This document shows positions 57,815 through 64,000 of a stretch of 64,000 nt of DNA, one piece after another. The position numbers and the translations under genes were made by a program. Numbering within the stretch: position 1 is the first letter of the stretch; every line of letters begins with the position of its first letter. Origin of the DNA: Mimachlamys varia. Its lineage: Eukaryota > Mollusca > Bivalvia > Pectinida > Pectinidae. The notes beneath the pieces were generated by a model, which was not told the origin of the DNA, ran no database searches, and saw nothing but the letters and a program-made list of their open reading frames with translations. The DNA lies in assembly GCA_947623455.1 (NCBI GenBank), contig OX392542.1:12097625-12161624 (forward strand). Direction: 5' to 3'.

Positions 57815-58755
57815 GCCTGTTCAAGCTAACATACCATACGCCCATCAGTCTGTATATGTTCAAACTAACATACCATGCGCCCATCAGTCTGTACCTGTTC
57901 AAGCTAACATACCATGCGCCCATCAGTCTGTATCTGTTCAAGCTAACATACCATGCGTCCAACAGTCTGTACCTGTTCAAACTAGCATACCATGCGCCCA
58001 TCAGTCTGTACCTGTTCAAGCTAACATAACATGCGCCCATCAGTCTGTATCTGTTCAAGCTAACATACCATGCGCCCATCAGTCTGTACCTGTTCAAGCT
58101 AACATACCATGCGCCCATCAGTCTGTATCTGTTCAAGCTAACATACCATGCGTCCATCAGTCAGTACCTGTTCAAACTAGCATACCATGCGCCCATCAGT
58201 CTGTACCTGTTCAAGCTAACATAACATGCGCCCATCAGTCTCTATCTGTTCAAGCTAACATACCATGCGCCCATCAGTCTGTACCTGTTCAAGCTAACAT
58301 ACCATGCGCCCATCAGTCTGTATCTGTTCAAGCTAACATACCATGCGCCCATCAGTCTGTACCTGTTCAAGCTAACATACCATGCGCCCATCAGTCAGTA
58401 CCTGTTCAAGCTAACATACCATGCGCCCATCAGTCTGTACCTGTTCAAGCTAACATACCATGTGCCCATCAGTCAGTACCTGTTCGAGCTAACATACCAT
58501 GCGCCCATCAGTCTGTACCTGTTCAAGCTAACATACCATGCGCCCATCAGTCTGTACCTGTTCAAGCTAACATACCATGCGCCCGTCAGTCTGTACCTGT
58601 TCAAGCTAACATACCATGCGCCCGTCAGTCTATACCTGTTCAAGCTACCATACCATGCGCCCGTCAGTCAGTACCTGTTCAAGCTAACACACTATGCGCC
58701 CCTCAGTCAGTACCTGTTCAAGCTAACTTATCATGCGCCTATTAGTCTGTACCTG
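57815..58755 (+). repeat. 39-bp minisatellite, about 24 copies, open frame
   Basis: Unit ctgttcaagctaacatacca then tgcgcccatcagtctgtac. In the frame open from 57705 to 58745 (346 codons) it encodes a 13-residue repeat SVPVQANIPCAHQ. A second plus frame and a minus frame are also open because the unit is a multiple of three. No signal peptide or known domain is present. I treat it as a minisatellite; translation is unproven. A 20-base part of the unit equals a piece of the retroelement ORF at 60003-60022 (see findings). Confidence 0.93.
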
Positions 58756-58761
58756 TTGCAC

Positions 58762-59022
58762 CCTCTTAATCTCATTGAACAGTATTCTGTATTCTTGTGT
58801 GATATGAAGGTTGACGTTTTTGAAGTTGCTCATTAGTATGTTCACCTGTTATGATTGAGGAGGTGGTAAATTACTTTGCGGGTGTTGTCGATGAAGCAGA
58901 GGACACTTACTCTTTCAGAAAACCTAGTAATAACCGCTGGTGTTTTTTTTTTTTTTATTAATCTCCGGGTAAATCTTCATTTTATTTATATTTCATCCCT
59001 AGTTAAACCGATTTTGACTTCC
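58762..59022 (+). pseudogene. RT-element relic: ORF end and 3' UTR
   Basis: HPLNLIEQYSVFLCDMKVDV then FEVAH and a stop at 58834-58836 is the C terminus of the RT-element ORF, matching relics at 9.1 kb and 42.3 kb. Its 3' UTR follows to about 59022, where a minus-oriented copy begins. The sequence upstream of the C terminus is replaced by the 39-bp array. Confidence 0.72.
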
Positions 59023-60242
59023 GGTCTTCTGCTTCATCGACGACACCCGCCATGTAAATCTTGGTCACATCCAAGTAAGCATCAATCCTCAAAATGAGAA
59101 ACGAGTCATCATTGTCAATCACAACAGGTAAGCACACTACTAACCAAATCCGAAACGTCGATCTTCATATCACACAAAGATACAGAATAATTCTCGATGA
59201 GATCAAGATGTCGACCATAAAATCATAGTCTTCATCAACCTGCATCTCTCGAATCCCTGTGCCGTAAGTATGTTCGTCAGCAGTTGACATCTATCACGAA
59301 AATATCGACATTCAGAGCAAGCCCTAAAATAAAGAATCAACAGCGACATGAAAACACTACAGGATGGAGAAACAGGGATGTTACTATCAAGAAAGGGAAA
59401 GTTCACGATTGGAAAATCAAAATCGTCACGTTTATCATAGAGCTTAGTAGTAAGTTGTCCGTGTTGGTCACAGTTTAAGTAAAGATCGAGGTAAGAAACT
59501 GATCTAGGAGAGTCTGTTGTGTCTTTAATCTCAAGTTCAGTAGGGTATATACGATCGTGTTAGGTTCATTTCGTAACGCAAACTGCTTATTCTTTTCTGA
59601 ATGGAGGATCTGATAGATTTAACCCACACTGAAAGTGAATCCAATTCATCATGTTCATGTTTAGCCCATTGTCTGGCGTAATCTTCCACAGGGTCAATAA
59701 GAATATTAAAATTCACATTCAATTTGATGGATGGAATCTCGCAATACTTAGGACCTTTCATGAAAAGCTCCCTAATCTATTGCTGGGGATGATATTTAGA
59801 TTGCCAGTTACTACATGTATGTGTCCAGCTGGACCACAGCAATACAAGGATGAAGAACATGAACATGCTGAAGGAGGGGTCATTCTGAGGTCATTTATGA
59901 GAACAACTGTTGCAGTGTTGGCTTGTAATTGAAAAGCTTAGGTGCAATAGGTACGGAATAACTGTAGGAAATGAAAGGTGATCTTTTGTATCGGAAGTAC
60001 GGTGGTATGTTAGCTTGAACAGACTTTTGATGCAAAATATTGCTGATGTTAATGGCATCGATGCCATTGATGCCAAATTCGACTTTCGTCAAATGTTGAG
60101 TCGCTGGTGGCTCATGGCCGTCCGTTCGCATGGGCTTAAATAGTCGATTTTCTGCCACTTCATCAATAATCTTATGGAGCATTGGCGCTAATTTCCAAAA
60201 GTCATCCGGAACAGTTTCTGTTGTTTCCTTACTAAGCAACAA
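59023..60242 (-). pseudogene. RT-element, longest relic, catalytic core deleted
   Basis: Minus-strand order. From 60242: SNILHQKSVQANIPPYFRYK, then a Cys-rich CSCSSSLYCCGPAGHIHVV segment in another frame. Next is 59761-59537 (KGPKYCEIPSI through HDELDSLSVWVKSIRSSIQK). The sequence then jumps to ELEIKDTTDSPRSVSYLDLY near 59530-59470, the segment after the YxDD block in other copies. Thus the catalytic part of the RT domain was lost in one deletion. The C-terminal block (NFPFLDSNIPVSPS, LLTNILTAQGFERCRLMKTM) and 3' UTR to 59023 follow. Class unassigned; Penelope-like is one possibility. Confidence 0.75.
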
Positions 60243-60244
60243 TA

Positions 60245-60985
60245 TTCCTTAACTGGAGTTTTTGTGTTAATATTTTAATATCGCAGTACTACGGTATGAC
60301 AGCCACCCAGTTTAATATTTTTGGCTGTAAGTTAAAATATCCAATACTTGCGATATATGTGCATCATTCAGATAATCCGTTTCCCATCAAGGTAAATATG
60401 ATCAATTGGTAAAGATTGTGTAGGACTTTTGTAGTACAATCATCACATGTTTAAAATAGCAGGCAATCTATGCGAAATATTACAGTACACTATATATTAA
60501 CGGCTTGACTTGTAGCCCTGAACAACAAACTGTGACAAGTCTTAATGAATTAGTTTGAATAATCGATACAGATACAGACAAACAACACCACTTAACAACT
60601 TGATAAAATAGAAACTTCATGGGGAATCAAGAGAAGAAAATGTGCTGCCAAAAGCTTGGCCTTCGTCTCCCTCCAGGTGCTGTAGCCAGTACGTCTTAAA
60701 TTCAGCTCGAAATGTGTGCTTCAGTTCAGCTTCAAGCTAAAAAACAAAAGCTTTAGCTAAGTGACAATCAGACAATACATTCATGCATACATTTGCATTA
60801 CGATTACTTTCATACGTATAAACACTATTCGATTGAAACGCAACTTATTAGACTGTGAGGATTATTTTTCTGTTTGTTTTTTGCCTTTTTTTGTTTTATT
60901 TTCTATCCAAATTATTTAAGACACGCGCAAAAAGATCAAAACGATGATATCCAAAGTAATAAAGAACATGATCAGAGGAAAAACA
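60245..60985. other. Non-coding stretch, nothing recognised
   Basis: No gene or element was recognised between the RT relic and the 42-bp array. Confidence 0.45.
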
Positions 60986-60989
60986 TTCT

Positions 60990-63900
60990 GTATACATCTT
61001 TGTAACAGGTTCCTCTATAGAACCACTGCCGACAACTGTAACTATTTGTTCGTAACAGGTTCCCGTACCAGTGACAACTGTAATTACATGTTCGAAACAG
61101 GTTCCCGTACCACTGACAACAACTGTAATTACATGTTCGTAACAGGTTTACGTACCACTGGCAACTGTAATTACATGTTCGTAACAGGTTCCAGTACCAC
61201 TGATAACTGTAATTACTTGTTCGTAGCAGGTTCCCGTACCACTGACAACTGTAATTACATGTTCGTAACAGGTTCCAGTACCACTGATAACTGTAATTAC
61301 ATGTTCGTAACAAGTTCCAGTACCACTGGCAACTGTAATTACATGTTCGTAACAGGTTCCAGTACCACTGATATCTGTAATTACATGTTCGTAACAAGTT
61401 CCAGGACCACAGGCAACTGTAATTACATGTTCGTTTCATGTTCTAGTTCCACTGGCAACTGTAATTACATGTTCGTAACAGGTTCCAGTACCACTGACAA
61501 TTGTAATTACATGTTCGTAACAGGTTCCAGTACCACTGACAACTATAAGTACATGTTCGTAACAGGTTCTAGTACCACTGACAACTGTAACTACCTGTTC
61601 ATACCAGGTTCCCGTACCACTGACAACAACTGTAATTACATGCTCGTAACAGGTTTCCGTAGATCTGCAAACTGTAAATATATGATCGTAACAGGTTCTC
61701 GTACCACTAACAACTGTAATTACATGTTCGAAACAGGTTCCCGTACCACTGATAACAACTGTAATTACATGTCCGTAACAGGTTCCAGTACCACTGATAA
61801 CTGTAATTACATGTTCGTAACAGGTTTCCGTACCACTGACAACTGTAATTACATGTTCGTAACAGGTTTCCGTACCACTGACAACAACTGTAATTACATG
61901 TTCGTAACAGGTTCCAGTACCACTGTCAACTGTAAGTACATGTTCGTAACAGGTTCCAGTACCACTGGCAACTGTTATTACATGTTCGTAACAGGTTCCA
62001 GTACCACTGATAACTGTAATTACATGTTCGTAACAGGTTTTCGTACCACTGGCAACTGTTATTACATGTTCGTAACAGGTTCCAGTACCACTGATAACTG
62101 TAATTACATGTTCGTAACAGGTTCCAGTACCACTGATAACTGTAATTACATGTTCGTAACAGGTTCCAGTACCACAGGCAACTGTAATTACATGTTCGTA
62201 ACAGGTTCTAGTACCACTGGCAACTGTAAATACATGTTCGTAACAGGTTCCGGTACCACTGATAACTGTAATTACATGTTCGTAACAGGTTCTCGTACCA
62301 CTGGCAACTGTAATAACATGTTCGTAACAGGTTCCAGTACCACTGATTACTGTAATTACATGTTCGTAACAGGTTTCCGTACCACTGACAACTATAATTA
62401 CATGTTCGTAACAGGTTCCCGTACCAGTGACAACTGTAATTACATGTTCGAAACAGGTTCCCGTACCACTGCCAACAACTGTTATTACATGTTCGTAACA
62501 GGTTTCCGTACCACTGGCAACTGTAATTACATGTTCGTAACAGGTTCCAGTACCACTGATAACTGTAATTACTTGTTCGTAGCAGGTTCCCGTACCACTG
62601 ACAACTGTAATTACATGTTCGTAACAGGTTCCAGTACCACTGATAACTGTAATTACTTGTTCGTAGCAGGTTTCCGTACCACTGACAACTGTAATTACAT
62701 GTTCGTAACAGGTTCCAGTACCACTGATAACTGTAATTACATGTTCGTAACAAGTTCCAGTACCACTGGCAACTGTAATTACATGTTCGTGACAGGTTCT
62801 AGTTCCACTGGCAACTGTAATTACATGTTCGTAACAGGTTCCAGTACCACTGACAACTGTAATTACATGTTCGTAACAGGTTCCAGTACCACTGTCAACT
62901 ATAAGTTCATGTTCGTAACAGGTTCTAGTACCACTGACAACTGTAACTACCTGTTCATACCAGGTTCCCGTACCACTGACAACAACTGTAATTACATGTT
63001 CGTAACAGGTTCCCGTACCACTGACAACAACTGTAATTACATGTTCGTAACAGGTTTCCGTACCACTGACAACAACTGTAATTACATGTTCGTAACAGGT
63101 TTCCGTACCACTGACAACTGTAATTACATGTTCGTAACAGGTTTTCGTACCACTGGCAACTGTTATTACATGTTCGTAACAGGTTCCAGTACCACTGACA
63201 ACTGTTATTACATGTTCGTAACAGGTTCCAGTACCACTGTAAACTGTAAGTACATGTTCGTAACAGGTTCTAGTACCACTGACAACTGTAACTACCTGTT
63301 CATACCAGGTTCCCGTACCACTGACAACAACTGTAATTACATGTTCGTAACAGGTTTCCGTACTACTGCAAACTGTAAATATATGATCGTAACAGGTTCT
63401 CGTACCACTAACAACTGTAATTATATGTTCGAAACAGGTTCCCGTACCACTGACAACAACTGTAATTACATGTTCGTAACAGGTTTCTGTACCACTGACA
63501 ACAACTGTAATTACATGTTCGTAACAGGTTTCCGTACCACTGACAACTGTAATTACATGTTCGTAACAGGTTTCCGTACCACTGACAACAACTGTAATTA
63601 CATGTTCGTAACAGGTTCCAGTACCACTGGCAACTGTAATGACATGTTCGTAACAGGTTTCCGTACCACTGACAACTGTAATTGCATGTTCGTATCATGT
63701 TCTAGTACCACTGACAACTGTAACTACCTGTTCATACCAGGTTCCCGTACCACTGACAACAACTGTAATTACATGTTCGTAACAGGTTATCGTACCACTG
63801 CAAACTGTAAATATATGATCGTAACAGGTTCTCGTACCACTAACAACTGTAATTACATGTTCGAAACAGGTTCCCGTACCACTGACAACAACTGTAATTA

Positions 63901-64000
63901 CATGTTCGTAACAGGTTTCCGTACCACTGACAACAACTGTTATTACATGTTCGTAACAGGTTTCCGTACCACTTACAACTGTAATTACATGTTCGTAACA
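60990..64000. repeat. 42-bp satellite array reaching the window end
   Basis: About 70 units of gtaacaggttccagtaccac then tgataactgtaattacatgttc. Many units carry a 3-bp insertion (acaac for ac), giving 45 bp. On the minus strand this encodes a 14-residue repeat (LLRTCNYSCQWYWN) with long open stretches broken by stops; I do not call it a gene. Multi-unit blocks recur, for example starting near 61693, 63397 and 63829. Confidence 0.95.

Noticed and set aside
57687..58157. Minus-strand ORF of MGAWYVSLNRYRL repeats
   Set aside because: Antisense frame of the 39-bp minisatellite. The plus-strand frame is the one related to the retroelement ORF.
60972..63698. Minus-strand repeat ORFs in the 42-bp array as genes
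   Set aside because: Stops interrupt them at several places, the repeat explains the open frames, and no unique domain is attached.

Overview
The window reads as repeat-rich, AT-rich animal DNA, most likely from a bivalve mollusc. The evidence is long introns with GT-AG borders, tRNA-derived SINEs of a type common in bivalves, TTAA-flanked DNA transposons, relics of several retroelements, a Polinton-like relic, and very many tandem repeats. No prokaryotic organisation is visible. The species cannot be fixed from the sequence alone.

The only intact protein-coding genes I can support are two tandem, same-strand paralogues of a GT10-family alpha-1,3-fucosyltransferase. The catalytic domain of each lies in one large exon (22762-23857 and 46112-47216). 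I infer a tiny first coding exon for each, ATGAG followed by a GT splice donor (12591-12595 and 36729-36733). It joins the large exon in the right phase and gives a type II Golgi enzyme starting MSQ. The two genes are spaced about 24 kb apart and have introns of about 10 kb. A third copy of the 3'-UTR sequence (32551-32785) and an extra exon-1-like site (35029) suggest a partly lost further unit. The same 44-bp repeat abuts the splice acceptor in both genes, about 6 copies in one and about 57 in the other. The coding exons are mosaics of identical and strongly diverged segments, as expected from gene conversion.

Layout: 1-12.5 kb holds duplicated non-coding sequence, three TTAA-flanked MITEs, SINEs, foldback palindromes and retroelement ends. 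12.6-23.9 kb is fucosyltransferase copy 1; its intron carries a 29-bp array, a 67-bp array, a 28-bp satellite and reverse transcriptase relics. 24-36 kb is gene-poor, with two Ty3/gypsy RT relics, a 51-bp array and the 3'-UTR relic. 36.7-47.5 kb is copy 2; about 70% of its intron is tandem repeats of 48, 19 and 44 bp. 48.7-53.6 kb holds, on the minus strand, a Mutator-like transposase pseudogene and a decayed Polinton-like segment with an integrase and two BIR (IAP-type) domain relics. 55-60 kb holds further repeats, a 39-bp minisatellite that seems to derive from the neighbouring retroelement ORF, and that retroelement itself. 61-64 kb is a 42-bp array that runs off the window.

The two fucosyltransferases would work in the Golgi, transferring fucose from GDP-fucose to glycans. 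Everything else is mobile or repetitive DNA, much of it sitting in their introns.
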